A stretch of 64,000 nt of DNA. Source: Longimicrobiales bacterium. GTDB taxonomy: Bacteria; Gemmatimonadota; Gemmatimonadetes; Longimicrobiales; Gaopeijiaceae. Both the position numbers and the translations under genes were made by a program. The stretch's first letter is position 1; each line of letters opens with the position of its first letter. The notes under the pieces were generated by a model, which did not search any database, was not told the origin of the DNA, and saw only the letters and a program-made list of their open reading frames with translations. Below, one piece after another: positions 45,039 to 53,663 of the stretch. The DNA is taken from positions 264,134-328,133 of the forward strand of contig CATQHQ010000001.1 of NCBI GenBank assembly GCA_958296005.1, written 5' to 3'.

Positions 45039-46433
45039 CTACTCTCTGGGGCACGTTGCGCCAGTGTCGATGCCGGCAAGCGCCGGGGCGCATCCCGGGG
45101 CGATGCGCTTCGCGTTCAGCAGAAAATGGGCGTCTCCAGCCTCCCAGGTGTGGCCGACTCCGTGCCTTACCAGCATGAACCCGGCACCATGAGTCCTGTA
45201 CACGCTGCCCGCGGCCCGCAATACGGCACTTACCAGAGCTGTGTCTACGCCCGCTTGCCTGGGCCCCCAACCGCCCACTCGGACCAAGTCGTCCCGGGCA
45301 ATCAGCAGGGTGCCGCCAGCCAGGAAGTCCGTGCTGTAGGCTTCGCTGTGCCCGCCCGCTTGGCAAAAGGTTCGGTCCGACGCGGCCAGGTACGCGAACT
45401 CGAACCCCTTGCCGACGACTTGCGCACCGGAGTACGCATGGGCGAGGACCAAGTCCCACACGTGCTCGGCGTCGTACAGGTCGTCGTCGTCCATCTTGGC
45501 CACGAGCGTGCCGGCGGCGGCGGCGGTCGCTTCGTTCAACACCTCGCCAAGCGACGCGACGCTCGGCACACGCACCAACCTTGCGGGAACCGACAAGGCG
45601 GCCACTTGCTCTTCCGCCCCCGCGAAGGCACCGTCGGGGCCGTGCAGGGCCAGCGAGAGCTGGAGCCGTGGATAGGTCTGGCGTGCCACGGCCGCGAGCG
45701 CCTGGGACAGCATGGCCGGACGCCGGGTCGCTAGCAGAACCGACACGGTGGGCAGCTCCGCGGAGCGGCGCGCCCACGAAGAGTGCTCCCGCATCGCCGC
45801 GCGACGCATCCTTATGCTGTGCAGCTCGCGGGCCCCGGTATCAAGCCCCCTCGGGTCGATCGTCGTCAGCGCGTGGAGTTCGGGGCCGAGCAGTGCGTCG
45901 AGCCTGTCGCGGGCATCCGGGACGTGAACAACTACGCCGGCGGCTGCCAGCTTAACCAATGTGCCGGCACGGGTTGCCGGGTCGCTGTGGTACGCCTCCG
46001 CATCCACCACATGATGAAAGCGGCGCAGCCGAACCGGATCGCGACGCCGAACGACGCAGTCCGCCTTTGTCCCGGGCGGCAACAGATCAAGCCTCCCCAA
46101 CGCCGCCGCCTCTTGGCTGCTCTCCGGCCGCCAGTGAATCGGGTTGTAGGTTCGCAGGTCGAGAGCCGGAACCGGCCTGTCGTCGACCGCCAACCCCCGT
46201 CTGAAAGGACTGGGCGACGGACTCGGCACTGACCGTTGGTTCCGCCAAGCCAGCGCGAACCGGCTCCGACAGCGAAGAAACCACCACAGAGCCTGCCTTT
46301 TGTTGATCGCCTGCAACGCTGGAATCCAAAGCGCGCGCCAAGCCACCCAACGGACGACGCCCCACGCTTGCCCGAGGCTGCGCACGCCCTGCACCCGTCT
46401 CAGGAGCGCTTGCCGTCTACCGAGAGGGAGCAT
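45039..46433 (-). CDS. family 2-type glycosyltransferase (paralogue B)
   Basis: A 464-residue protein; the ATG lies inside the last codons of the upstream glycosyltransferase (17-base overlap) with GAGGG nearby. The GT-A core is the last 260 residues: VSVLLATRRPAM, MDDDDLYDAEHVWDLVL (the DxD metal site), FLAGGTLLIARDDL and the late GHTWEAGDAHF. A domain of about 130 residues before it (LDLRTYNPIHW onward) is shared with the neighbouring paralogue, and a 75-residue basic, Trp-rich N-terminal extension is unique. It is predicted to be cytoplasmic; donor and acceptor are unknown. Confidence 0.82.
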   Translation of the reverse strand: MLPLGRRQALLRRVQGVRSLGQAWGVVRWVAWRALWIPALQAINKRQALWWFLRCRSRFALAWRNQRSVPSPSPSPFRRGLAVDDRPVPALDLRTYNPIHWRPESSQEAAALGRLDLLPPGTKADCVVRRRDPVRLRRFHHVVDAEAYHSDPATRAGTLVKLAAAGVVVHVPDARDRLDALLGPELHALTTIDPRGLDTGARELHSIRMRRAAMREHSSWARRSAELPTVSVLLATRRPAMLSQALAAVARQTYPRLQLSLALHGPDGAFAGAEEQVAALSVPARLVRVPSVASLGEVLNEATAAAAGTLVAKMDDDDLYDAEHVWDLVLAHAYSGAQVVGKGFEFAYLAASDRTFCQAGGHSEAYSTDFLAGGTLLIARDDLVRVGGWGPRQAGVDTALVSAVLRAAGSVYRTHGAGFMLVRHGVGHTWEAGDAHFLLNAKRIAPGCAPALAGIDTGATCPRE

Positions 46434-47559
46434 CGCCCTCGTCGACGAGGCCGGCCATTGCGGGAACCCAACCCGGAACGACTCGATCCGCCAGCCCGAG
46501 GAAGAAGTCGTCGCCCGTCTCCCAGGTGTGGGAGCGACCGTGCCGGACAAGCATGAACCCTGTGCCGTGCGTCGTGTAGACGCCACCGCCCGCTTGCACT
46601 ACGTCTTCTTCCAACGCCATGTCCACCCCGAGAGGTACGTTCCGCCAGCCGCCGATCCGGTCCAGGTCGGAGCGGGCGATCAGCAACGTGCCTCCGGCCA
46701 AGTACCTGCGATACAATTCGCCTTGGCCCCGCCGGGTGTGCACGGTTCGATTCGACGCAGCCAAGTAGACAAACTGGGCAACCTTGCCCACCAGTTCGGC
46801 ACCCGAGTACTCGCGGGCGAGCACCAGGTCCCACACGTGATCGACGCCGTACAGGTCGTCGTCGTCCATCTTGATCAACAAAGTTCCAGAGGCCGCCGCG
46901 GAGGCCGCGTTGAGCGCGCTGCCGAGCGTTGCGCTGCCAGGCACGCGGACAACAGTCGCGGGAAGAGGCATGGCAGCAACGCGCGCGTCGATTCCTGCAA
47001 ACTCTTCCGCGTTGCCGTGCAGCGTCAGCACCAGCTCGAGTCGGGGGTAGGTCTGGCTTGCCACTGCGGCGAGCGTGCGCGCGACGATCCATGGACGCCG
47101 GCTGGTGAGCAGGACCGACGCCCACGGCAGTTCCGTCGTGTCACGCGCCCACGAGGAGTGCGCCAGCATCGCCGCTCGACGCATTCGGATGCAGTGCAGC
47201 TCCCGTTGGTCCGCATCGAAGACGTCCGGCTGTGTGCTCATCAACCGGTGGAGTTCGGGGTCCAGCAGTCGCCCAAGCCGAGCGTCGGCATCCGCTACGT
47301 GAATCACCACTCCGGCGGCGGCAAGCTTAGCCAGTTTGTCGGCACGGCTCGCAACGTCTCCATGGAACGCCTTCACATCCACTAGGTGGCGATACCGGCG
47401 CAGTCGCCGGGGATCGCGGTGTCGCGCGACATGGTCCGCCCGGGCTTCAGGCGGCAACAGGTGGAGAGGGCCAAGCGTGCCCACGCCGTCGCTTGGATCA
47501 ACCGGCCACTGCACCGGGTTGAACGTCCGCAGATCAAAGGCAGGGCGACTTTGGCGCAC
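46417..47559 (-). CDS. family 2-type glycosyltransferase (paralogue A)
   Basis: A 380-residue protein from a GTG without a strong ribosome site. It aligns by eye with its downstream neighbour along the whole length: FDLRTFNPVQW, LRRYRHLVDVKAFHGD, IRMRRAAMLAHSSWARD, MDDDDLYGVDHVWDLVLARE, YLAGGTLLIAR and RHGRSHTWETGDDFF. The DDDD cluster is the metal/nucleotide-sugar site. The extra N-terminal domain resembles a degenerate or regulatory domain and is not assigned. Two close paralogues in tandem suggest addition of two related sugars to the same polymer. Confidence 0.82.
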   Translation of the reverse strand: MRQSRPAFDLRTFNPVQWPVDPSDGVGTLGPLHLLPPEARADHVARHRDPRRLRRYRHLVDVKAFHGDVASRADKLAKLAAAGVVIHVADADARLGRLLDPELHRLMSTQPDVFDADQRELHCIRMRRAAMLAHSSWARDTTELPWASVLLTSRRPWIVARTLAAVASQTYPRLELVLTLHGNAEEFAGIDARVAAMPLPATVVRVPGSATLGSALNAASAAASGTLLIKMDDDDLYGVDHVWDLVLAREYSGAELVGKVAQFVYLAASNRTVHTRRGQGELYRRYLAGGTLLIARSDLDRIGGWRNVPLGVDMALEEDVVQAGGGVYTTHGTGFMLVRHGRSHTWETGDDFFLGLADRVVPGWVPAMAGLVDEGDAPSR

Positions 47560-47569
47560 CGTGGTGAAC

Positions 47570-49102
47570 TCAGCGTCGCGACAACCGCGTGCAGACCGCC
47601 AGCAATCCGTATGCTAGGCGGCGCCAACGCCAGTTGGCCGCAAACCATGCCGCCCGAAACGCTCTTTTGAATCCGCGATTGCTTCTGAACATCTCCCCCA
47701 CAACCTCGCTCCAAGCCGGATAGCGAACGATCTTCGTCAACATCGCATCACCGCTGGACTGGGCGGGGGCGGCAACGGTTGCGCGAAGGCGAGTCGCAGG
47801 AACAGACCGAACGTCGCCGAAGGTAGCAGGAGCGAAGCCCGTGCGACGTGCTCGGTGAAGCGCCCACATTCTCGTGATCGTCAGCCGGCTACTGTCCGGC
47901 ATCACCGACACCATCTCGACTGCGTCGTCCAGCTCCGCTTCCAGTCGATCGATCAAGCCTCTGGCGAAGACGGCGCTTCCCGGCAGTTCGACATGAAAGG
48001 CCGACGCCGAGAACTCGTCGAGGACCGAACGGGTCGGGTTCACTCGCACGCGGGGATCCGGCCCGAGCTCGTTTCGGATGTACTCGACGCGGTCGTCGTC
48101 GGTCTGTCCGGCTTCGACCCGCACCACCAAGTCGTGCACGGGGTCGGCCAGGACCTTGGCGACCCTTCGAACGGCTTGGTCGGCGCGCAGACGACGCGCA
48201 TCCAGGGTCACGACGAACATCGACACGGCGAAGAACCTCCCCGGGGTGCCACTGCGGTAGTTCCAATGGGGGATTCGGTGCGCACTCTTTCCCCGGTTGA
48301 TCCAGCTGGACCGTCGCTTCGCCTGCCTGTTGGAGTCCAAGCCCTGGTGCCATGCCATCGTGTCCCTCATGGGTACCAGCAGACCTCCGTGGGCATAGAC
48401 CCGGTAGCTTAGCTCTCTGTCCTCCTGTCCCCATCGACGGTAGCTCTCGTCGGAGCCGCCTATTGCATCATAGAACTCCCTGCGTATGCCGAAATGGGCC
48501 CCGAGGACGGCACTGAACAGCTCGTCGTCCTTCGACGTCAGGTCGTCGGTCCGCGACAGGTAGTGCTCGATCCAGCTCTCGGCGACAGGCGGGCTCGAGT
48601 ACAGGCCAGCAAGAGACCCCTGTCGCTCTCGGATCGCATCGGCATCCACGTCGTCAGTTGCAACGCTCTTGCGGATTCCCACGGTCAGGGCGTCCGAAAG
48701 GACATGGTGCCATCTGGCGTGGGCAGCGATCCATCCAGCCTCTGGGAGCATGTCGCTGTCGAGAAAGAGCAGGATGTCGTGGGCGGCGGTTCTGGCACCC
48801 AGGTTGCGCGCTCTGGCAAGCCTAAACCCACGACGTTCCTGACGCGCAACGTTGATCTGAAACGGGACCTCGCCGGGAGCCTCGAACGGCGGTTCGGAGC
48901 CGTCGTCGACCACCACAACTTCGAAGAGCTCTCTGGGATAGGTCTGGCGCTCCAGCGCTGCCAGGGTCTTCTCGGTCTTGTCGGGAGTCTGGTAGTACGG
49001 GATGACCACGCTGACCGGATCGGTGGGCTCGAAGCTGTCGGCTGGCGGCACATCCACCTGCCGCCAGTCGTTGTATCGAACCGAAGTAGGCTTGGGCCTC
49101 AT
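47570..49102 (-). CDS. glycosyltransferase with galactosyltransferase-type C-terminal segment
   Basis: A 510-residue protein. The GT-A core is VSVVIPYYQTPDKTEKTLAAL, VVVDDGSEPP and LFLDSDML, followed by the family 7/27-type RWGQEDRELSYRVYAHGG with an ED catalytic pair. This combination resembles chondroitin-polymerase-like and mycofactocin-type transferases. A C-terminal region of about 200 residues with a Trp-rich basic end may attach to the membrane. It is first of three consecutive glycosyltransferases and likely belongs to a polysaccharide or glycan pathway whose other genes are not here. Confidence 0.82.
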   Translation of the reverse strand: MRPKPTSVRYNDWRQVDVPPADSFEPTDPVSVVIPYYQTPDKTEKTLAALERQTYPRELFEVVVVDDGSEPPFEAPGEVPFQINVARQERRGFRLARARNLGARTAAHDILLFLDSDMLPEAGWIAAHARWHHVLSDALTVGIRKSVATDDVDADAIRERQGSLAGLYSSPPVAESWIEHYLSRTDDLTSKDDELFSAVLGAHFGIRREFYDAIGGSDESYRRWGQEDRELSYRVYAHGGLLVPMRDTMAWHQGLDSNRQAKRRSSWINRGKSAHRIPHWNYRSGTPGRFFAVSMFVVTLDARRLRADQAVRRVAKVLADPVHDLVVRVEAGQTDDDRVEYIRNELGPDPRVRVNPTRSVLDEFSASAFHVELPGSAVFARGLIDRLEAELDDAVEMVSVMPDSSRLTITRMWALHRARRTGFAPATFGDVRSVPATRLRATVAAPAQSSGDAMLTKIVRYPAWSEVVGEMFRSNRGFKRAFRAAWFAANWRWRRLAYGLLAVCTRLSRR

Positions 49103-49136
49103 CGCAGGGGCATCGCCCGCCGCCGATCGTCGGGAG

Positions 49137-50522
49137 CTACCGCCGACCCCTCTCCGCCCCTTCGTTCTCCTCCGCCATCGCCTCGCGCTTGGCGATCTCG
49201 TCCGCGAACTGGCCCTCCGTCAGATAGGTGACGTCCACCCAGGCGTGAGCCATTTCGTCGACGGTGCGGTCGCCCCAGCCGACCCATTGCGTGTGATCGG
49301 GGTTGTTGGGGTTCTCGGGGGTGTTGTCGTGCCAAGCGGTGATCACCAGCGTGGTGCCCGCAGGGAGCAGCGGGGCGGCGTGGTCGGCGTAGATGTAGTT
49401 GACGTGCCAGTTCCACTGGAAGTTGTCGACTTGGCTCAATATCTGCTTGCGTCCGTCGGGGTAGATCGCCTCCATCGTCATCGTCTTGCCCCGCATGTGC
49501 ATGTGGGGCTGGAAGTTCTCGAGGCGCGAAGGCCACCGCAGGACATGGAAGTCCTGGGTGACGGCCACCTTGCCCGGCGGGATGTCGAGGCCAGAGCGGC
49601 CCCGGGCGTCGAACATGCGGAGGCGGGTGCGGTTCTGGGGAATCTGGTCCTTGGGGTAGAACCAGATGCCCAGCTCGACGTAGCTGTCCGGGACCTCGCG
49701 ACCGATGGCGTGCATGTGCACCTCCCAGCGGATGCGGGAGCCCGGAAGCATGAGCTTGCCGGCGCCGTCGGGGAATATCTCGCCGACCTTGCCCACCGCC
49801 CACTCCATGAAGAGGCCGGCGCCGCCCATCGCCGAACCACTGCTGATCGTCGCTGCGCTCTGCACGGTCATCTCGTCCGGGTCCTCTTCCTGCACCAGGT
49901 AGGCCAGCGCGTGGTGCACGATCCGGCGCCCGTCGGGGTAGGAGGGCCGAATCTCGATCGCCCTTACCCAGCGTTCCTCCGTGAGCCCGGTCTCGACCTC
50001 GGGGCGGAACCACTTGTCCTGCGTCTTGGCGGCCAGGGTGTAGGGTTCGGAGCGGACCACCAAGTCCGGCGCACCGAACCGTTCGGCGAACTGCCAGGCG
50101 GTCCGATCCGGAAACGTCGGCGGCGGGGGCATGTCGTTCGCGTCGCCGAAGGGCATTCCGCCGTCGATCCAGGAGACGAACGTCTCCAGCTCCTCGTCGG
50201 TGAGGGCCCGATCGTTCTTGAACTCCTGGATGCCCACGGACCGGTCGATGTGCCACGGCGGCATGACCCGGGCCGCCACTTTCTCCCGGATGCGCGGCCC
50301 GTAGCGCTTGACCGCCTCGTAGGTCGTGAGGGACATCGGCGCGATCGACCCCGGCCGGTGGCAGATCTGGCAGTTGGCCTGAACGATCGGCGCCACGTCC
50401 TTGGCGAAGGTAGGCTCCTGGGCGTCGGCGGACGCCGGCACGGACGCGAGGACCGCGGCTGCGACGACGGCAGCGGGGAAGTGGCGGGTGGTCGTTGCGG
50501 TGCGGGTGCTCTTCCTGCCCAT
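49137..50522 (-). CDS. exported cytochrome c / copper monooxygenase-like fusion
   Basis: A 461-residue protein with AAGGAG eight bases before its ATG and a signal ending ASADAQ. A c-type heme site CQICH lies near residue 50, followed by SIAPMSLTTYEAVKRYG, as in Planctomycete- and Gemmatimonadota-type cytochromes. The remainder is like the peptidylglycine alpha-hydroxylating (PHM/DBH) copper fold: IVHHALAYLV, HMHAIGREVPD and FQPHMHMRGKTM could bind two coppers. It may be a periplasmic redox enzyme; the substrate is unknown. The gene after it in the same direction encodes a glycosyltransferase, probably unrelated. Confidence 0.82.
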   Translation of the reverse strand: MGRKSTRTATTTRHFPAAVVAAAVLASVPASADAQEPTFAKDVAPIVQANCQICHRPGSIAPMSLTTYEAVKRYGPRIREKVAARVMPPWHIDRSVGIQEFKNDRALTDEELETFVSWIDGGMPFGDANDMPPPPTFPDRTAWQFAERFGAPDLVVRSEPYTLAAKTQDKWFRPEVETGLTEERWVRAIEIRPSYPDGRRIVHHALAYLVQEEDPDEMTVQSAATISSGSAMGGAGLFMEWAVGKVGEIFPDGAGKLMLPGSRIRWEVHMHAIGREVPDSYVELGIWFYPKDQIPQNRTRLRMFDARGRSGLDIPPGKVAVTQDFHVLRWPSRLENFQPHMHMRGKTMTMEAIYPDGRKQILSQVDNFQWNWHVNYIYADHAAPLLPAGTTLVITAWHDNTPENPNNPDHTQWVGWGDRTVDEMAHAWVDVTYLTEGQFADEIAKREAMAEENEGAERGRR

Positions 50523-50562
50523 CTGAGTTCTCCTTGTGTGTCGCCTGCCGGGTCGCCGGTAG

Positions 50563-51438
50563 TCAGGGGGTCGGCGGCCGTCGGCGGGTCACGGTCACCT
50601 TCACGAATCCGTTGGTCCAGCAGCATTGAGCGTGCCCGGCGCCTGCCACGCCCGACGCGTCGTTCGCTCGTACGCGCAGCACGTATTCCCCTGGTTCGGA
50701 AAACACCGCGGTGGTCGTCATCTTGCCGCCCGCCGCCGGAACTTCGCCGCTCTCCTCTTCGAACGACACGTCGCCGGGGCCGCTCTGCTTGAACCACGTC
50801 AGGGTGACGGGTACCCCGACCCTTCCTGCACGGCCGACGCTTCCCGACGCCCTTCCGTCGTCCTTGGCCCAAACCGCGACGGAAAAGGGCACTCCAACAG
50901 CCGCCCGGATCGGTCCCGTCGTCACGCCTCTGGGGCCGGCACCCTCCCGCCCTCCTTCGGCGAAGGACAGCACGGGCGGCGTGTTGCCGGAGCCCGCCTC
51001 GCCCGCCAAGGCGTCGATCTGCCAGTCCGCGTGGAGCCTGCCGGGGATCGAGTAGCGCTCCCCGCGAAAGTCGATCGTCCACACCACGGCGTTGTCGCCG
51101 AACTCCGCGGGCACGACCACGGTGAACACGCCCCAGTGACGCCGGGGGTGAAAGGTCGTCGGCTGCGCCCCGTCGAACTCGGCGGGCGTCAGTCGGTTGT
51201 GCTCGCCGACGGGGATGTCGACGACTTCCCTCAAGTTGCGGTTGAAGTAGCCGAAGGAGAGGCTGTAGCTGCCGTCGGCGTTCGGGTACCAGCCTTCATA
51301 GACCGGGGTGACGGTCTGGCCTTCCCCGGTGAGGACCCCAAGCGGGGTCTGGGCAACGGCCCGACTCTGCCCGACCGCGACGGCCAGGAGGACGAGCGCC
51401 GGAACGACGGCGAAGCGACGGAAGCGTAGTCGGCTCAT
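50563..51438 (-). CDS. exported protein with Ig-like C-terminal domain
   Basis: A 291-residue protein; the ATG giving MSRLRFRRFAVVPALVLLAV followed by AVAQTP is chosen because it yields a signal peptide, although the ribosome site is poor. The first part (YEGWYPNADGSYSLSFGYFNRN, described here only as a landmark in two pieces: YEGWYPNADG and LSFGYFNRN) is a pattern I recall in hypothetical Gemmatimonadota proteins. The C-terminal 90 residues look like a PKD/Ig fold (VTLTWFKQSGPGDVSF, EPGEYVLRVRANDASG). The gene directly precedes the cytochrome/copper gene, so the two may form one exported unit. Function unknown. Confidence 0.75.
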   Translation of the reverse strand: MSRLRFRRFAVVPALVLLAVAVGQSRAVAQTPLGVLTGEGQTVTPVYEGWYPNADGSYSLSFGYFNRNLREVVDIPVGEHNRLTPAEFDGAQPTTFHPRRHWGVFTVVVPAEFGDNAVVWTIDFRGERYSIPGRLHADWQIDALAGEAGSGNTPPVLSFAEGGREGAGPRGVTTGPIRAAVGVPFSVAVWAKDDGRASGSVGRAGRVGVPVTLTWFKQSGPGDVSFEEESGEVPAAGGKMTTTAVFSEPGEYVLRVRANDASGVAGAGHAQCCWTNGFVKVTVTRRRPPTP

Positions 51439-51526
51439 CGGCAGGATCTGTTGGCGGGTGGTCCCCATGACAGTTGGACGGCGCACCGCGAAGCGCAAGC
51501 AACCGACCGACGGCAGCAAGTGGCGG

Positions 51527-52969
51527 CTAGCGCACCAGGTGGAGCTCCGTTTGGCGGCGAAGCATCCAGCGGACTTCTCCGTCGATCGTCACCTCGGCCT
51601 CTTCCTCCTGGGCCATCCGCACCCGCTGGCCGTCCCACTCCTGGATCGGCGTGGTGACCTGAAGCTCCGTCGAGAACCACATGCTGGGGATCACCAAGGG
51701 GTCGCCGCGGCCAGGAACGCCGGTTTGGTAGTCCCAGAGGCCGATCAGGGGGCCGGCGCCGTGTCCGTGGTCGCCGATGGGGTGGGTGTACATCGTTCCG
51801 TCGAGACCTTCCGCCCGCATCTTGTCGAGCACGGACGCCAGGATCTCGTTGCCGCTTCGCCCCACCTGGATCTCCTCCATAAGGATGTCCTGCAGGCGGT
51901 TGGAGTTGGCCAGCGCCTGGCGGAGGCCGGCCGGGGCTTCCGTCTCGCCGTCCCGGAGGACGTACGCCATGTGCTGCGTGTCGGTGGTCATCCCCAGGGC
52001 GACCAAGCCGAAGTCGCAGTGGAGCACGTCGCCCTGGAGGATCACCGGCGCGATCGAGTCGCCCATCTCGACCCCCCGTCGCTGCACCGACACCGAGGGC
52101 TGGAACCACGAGCCCATCCCAAGGTCGTGGACCCGTTGGCGCATCCACCAAACCACGTCGGCCGTGGTGGTCTGCCCGGCGACGATCACGACCTCGGAGA
52201 ACGCGGTGCCGACGATCTCGTGAACGATCGCCTGCATGCGCCGATAGACGGGGGTCATGCCCGGAACGCGCATCGCCAAGTACTCGATCGCCAGCTGGGG
52301 CTCCCGAACCACGCGACCCGCAAGATCCGCTCCAAGCGCTTCCTCCATCTGCTCCCACTCGCCGGCCGTGAGTCCGTCGGCGAAGTTGTGGTCGTGGGAT
52401 ATGTTGACGGCGATGCGCTGCGGGTCCCGCTCCCGCACCATCCGCGCGAAGAGGTCCCACTGGTCCCTTCCCCACAGCTCCGCCGCGCGGCCGTCGGGCG
52501 CCTCCGCGGTAGCCCGCACCGCCTCGTACGCGCCGCCTTGGGACGTGCCGCCAAGCGCCAGCCGCTCCACACCGGCCTCCTCGCCGCGGTCGTGGAAGAT
52601 GTAGATCGTGCGGCGACGGGCGGCGAAGGTGGTGGGAGACACCAGAGCGCGAAATACCGGGTCTTCGTTGTACTCGCGCATCGTCACGACCCACATGTCC
52701 ACGCCGTGCTTGCGCATGAGCATGGGCAGGTTCGTCTCCAGGCGCTCCTCCAGCCAGCCCTGCCGCACCTCGGCCTGCTCGCGGAGGGTGCCGAAGGGAC
52801 GGTCGGGTTGGTAGTCGCGAACCTGGGCCGCGGCCGGGACGGTCGCCGGGAGTGCGGCGGCCCCCAGAAGAGGCGCGACGGCCAGGACGACACACGCCGC
52901 CCACGGGCGATCGGCCAAGCGCCAGCGGCGGTTGGACTGGCAACGGCAACGTCGGAAGGGGGTCTGCAT
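51527..52969 (-). CDS. secreted M24 metallopeptidase (Xaa-Pro aminopeptidase-like)
   Basis: A 480-residue protein; the ATG gives a basic start, a hydrophobic stretch (AACVVLAVAPLLGAAAL) and PAAAQ. A creatinase-like N-terminal domain comes first, then the pita-bread fold with metal ligands visible in HCDFGLVALGMTTD (two aspartates), GDHGHGAG (histidine), and glutamates in FSTELQV and MAQEEEAEV. Such enzymes remove N-terminal residues ahead of proline or hydrolyse related dipeptides. Being exported, it probably handles imported or environmental peptides together with the nearby amidohydrolases and amidase. Confidence 0.86.
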   Translation of the reverse strand: MQTPFRRCRCQSNRRWRLADRPWAACVVLAVAPLLGAAALPATVPAAAQVRDYQPDRPFGTLREQAEVRQGWLEERLETNLPMLMRKHGVDMWVVTMREYNEDPVFRALVSPTTFAARRRTIYIFHDRGEEAGVERLALGGTSQGGAYEAVRATAEAPDGRAAELWGRDQWDLFARMVRERDPQRIAVNISHDHNFADGLTAGEWEQMEEALGADLAGRVVREPQLAIEYLAMRVPGMTPVYRRMQAIVHEIVGTAFSEVVIVAGQTTTADVVWWMRQRVHDLGMGSWFQPSVSVQRRGVEMGDSIAPVILQGDVLHCDFGLVALGMTTDTQHMAYVLRDGETEAPAGLRQALANSNRLQDILMEEIQVGRSGNEILASVLDKMRAEGLDGTMYTHPIGDHGHGAGPLIGLWDYQTGVPGRGDPLVIPSMWFSTELQVTTPIQEWDGQRVRMAQEEEAEVTIDGEVRWMLRRQTELHLVR

Positions 52970-53013
52970 GTCGATCGCGACTCCGGGGCTACGGGGGCTC
53001 CTGCTACGCGGAA

Positions 53014-53574
53014 CTATCGATCGGGCGCCTCTGCGGCTGGCGCGCAACGACTCATCGTCCCGACGATCTCTTCGGCGGTGGTCCGCCCCTTGTCTCGGGC
53101 GTAGAAGGCGCGGACGTGCTTGTACCGAGGGCCGGGCTCCATCTTCATGCCCTCTTCCATGACCCACCTTTGGATGACGGTGGGGCGGGGACCCCACCAA
53201 GCCCGCTCGGCGCCCTCTTCGTCCAGGAAGATGACGACGGGGATAGATCGGCTGCGTCCGTTGGTCAGGTGGGCGTCCATGACGTCCAGGTTGTCGTCGC
53301 GGCCCAGCACGCGCAGATCGACGGCCGGAAGAGCCTCCGCCAGTCGGGCCACGACCGGCAGGATGTTGACGGCGTCGCCGCACCAGTCCTCCGACAGCAC
53401 GAGCAGCCGCCAGCTCCCAGGTACGGCGCGTCCGGCGGCCAGCACGTCGGCCGGGATCCGCGCCCGCTCCCAGACGCCGCGCCAAAGCTCCCGGTGCTTC
53501 CGGACGGTCTCCAAGTACGCAGGGAAGGTCAGCCCGGACTCGAACCGGTCCAGCATGTTGGGGTTTCCTGTCAT
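53014..53574 (-). CDS. thioredoxin-family protein
   Basis: A 186-residue protein; the ATG at 53556 with AGGA nine bases upstream is an equally good start. The motif LSEDWCGDAVNILPVV replaces the CxxC by WCGD, so one cysteine of the classical pair is missing. This form is common in small bacterial proteins annotated as thioredoxin family and is unlikely to act as a standard dithiol reductase. No signal peptide is seen. The end carries a short tail with a second cysteine (MSRCAP). Role unknown. Confidence 0.8.
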   Translation of the reverse strand: MTGNPNMLDRFESGLTFPAYLETVRKHRELWRGVWERARIPADVLAAGRAVPGSWRLLVLSEDWCGDAVNILPVVARLAEALPAVDLRVLGRDDNLDVMDAHLTNGRSRSIPVVIFLDEEGAERAWWGPRPTVIQRWVMEEGMKMEPGPRYKHVRAFYARDKGRTTAEEIVGTMSRCAPAAEAPDR

Positions 53575-53663
53575 GGGAGCAATATGAAGGAAGCGGCAAG
53601 TCGCTCGCAATCGGACGCCACCCGCGCTTGCTCCGGGCACCCTGGCAGAACCAGACTTGACGG

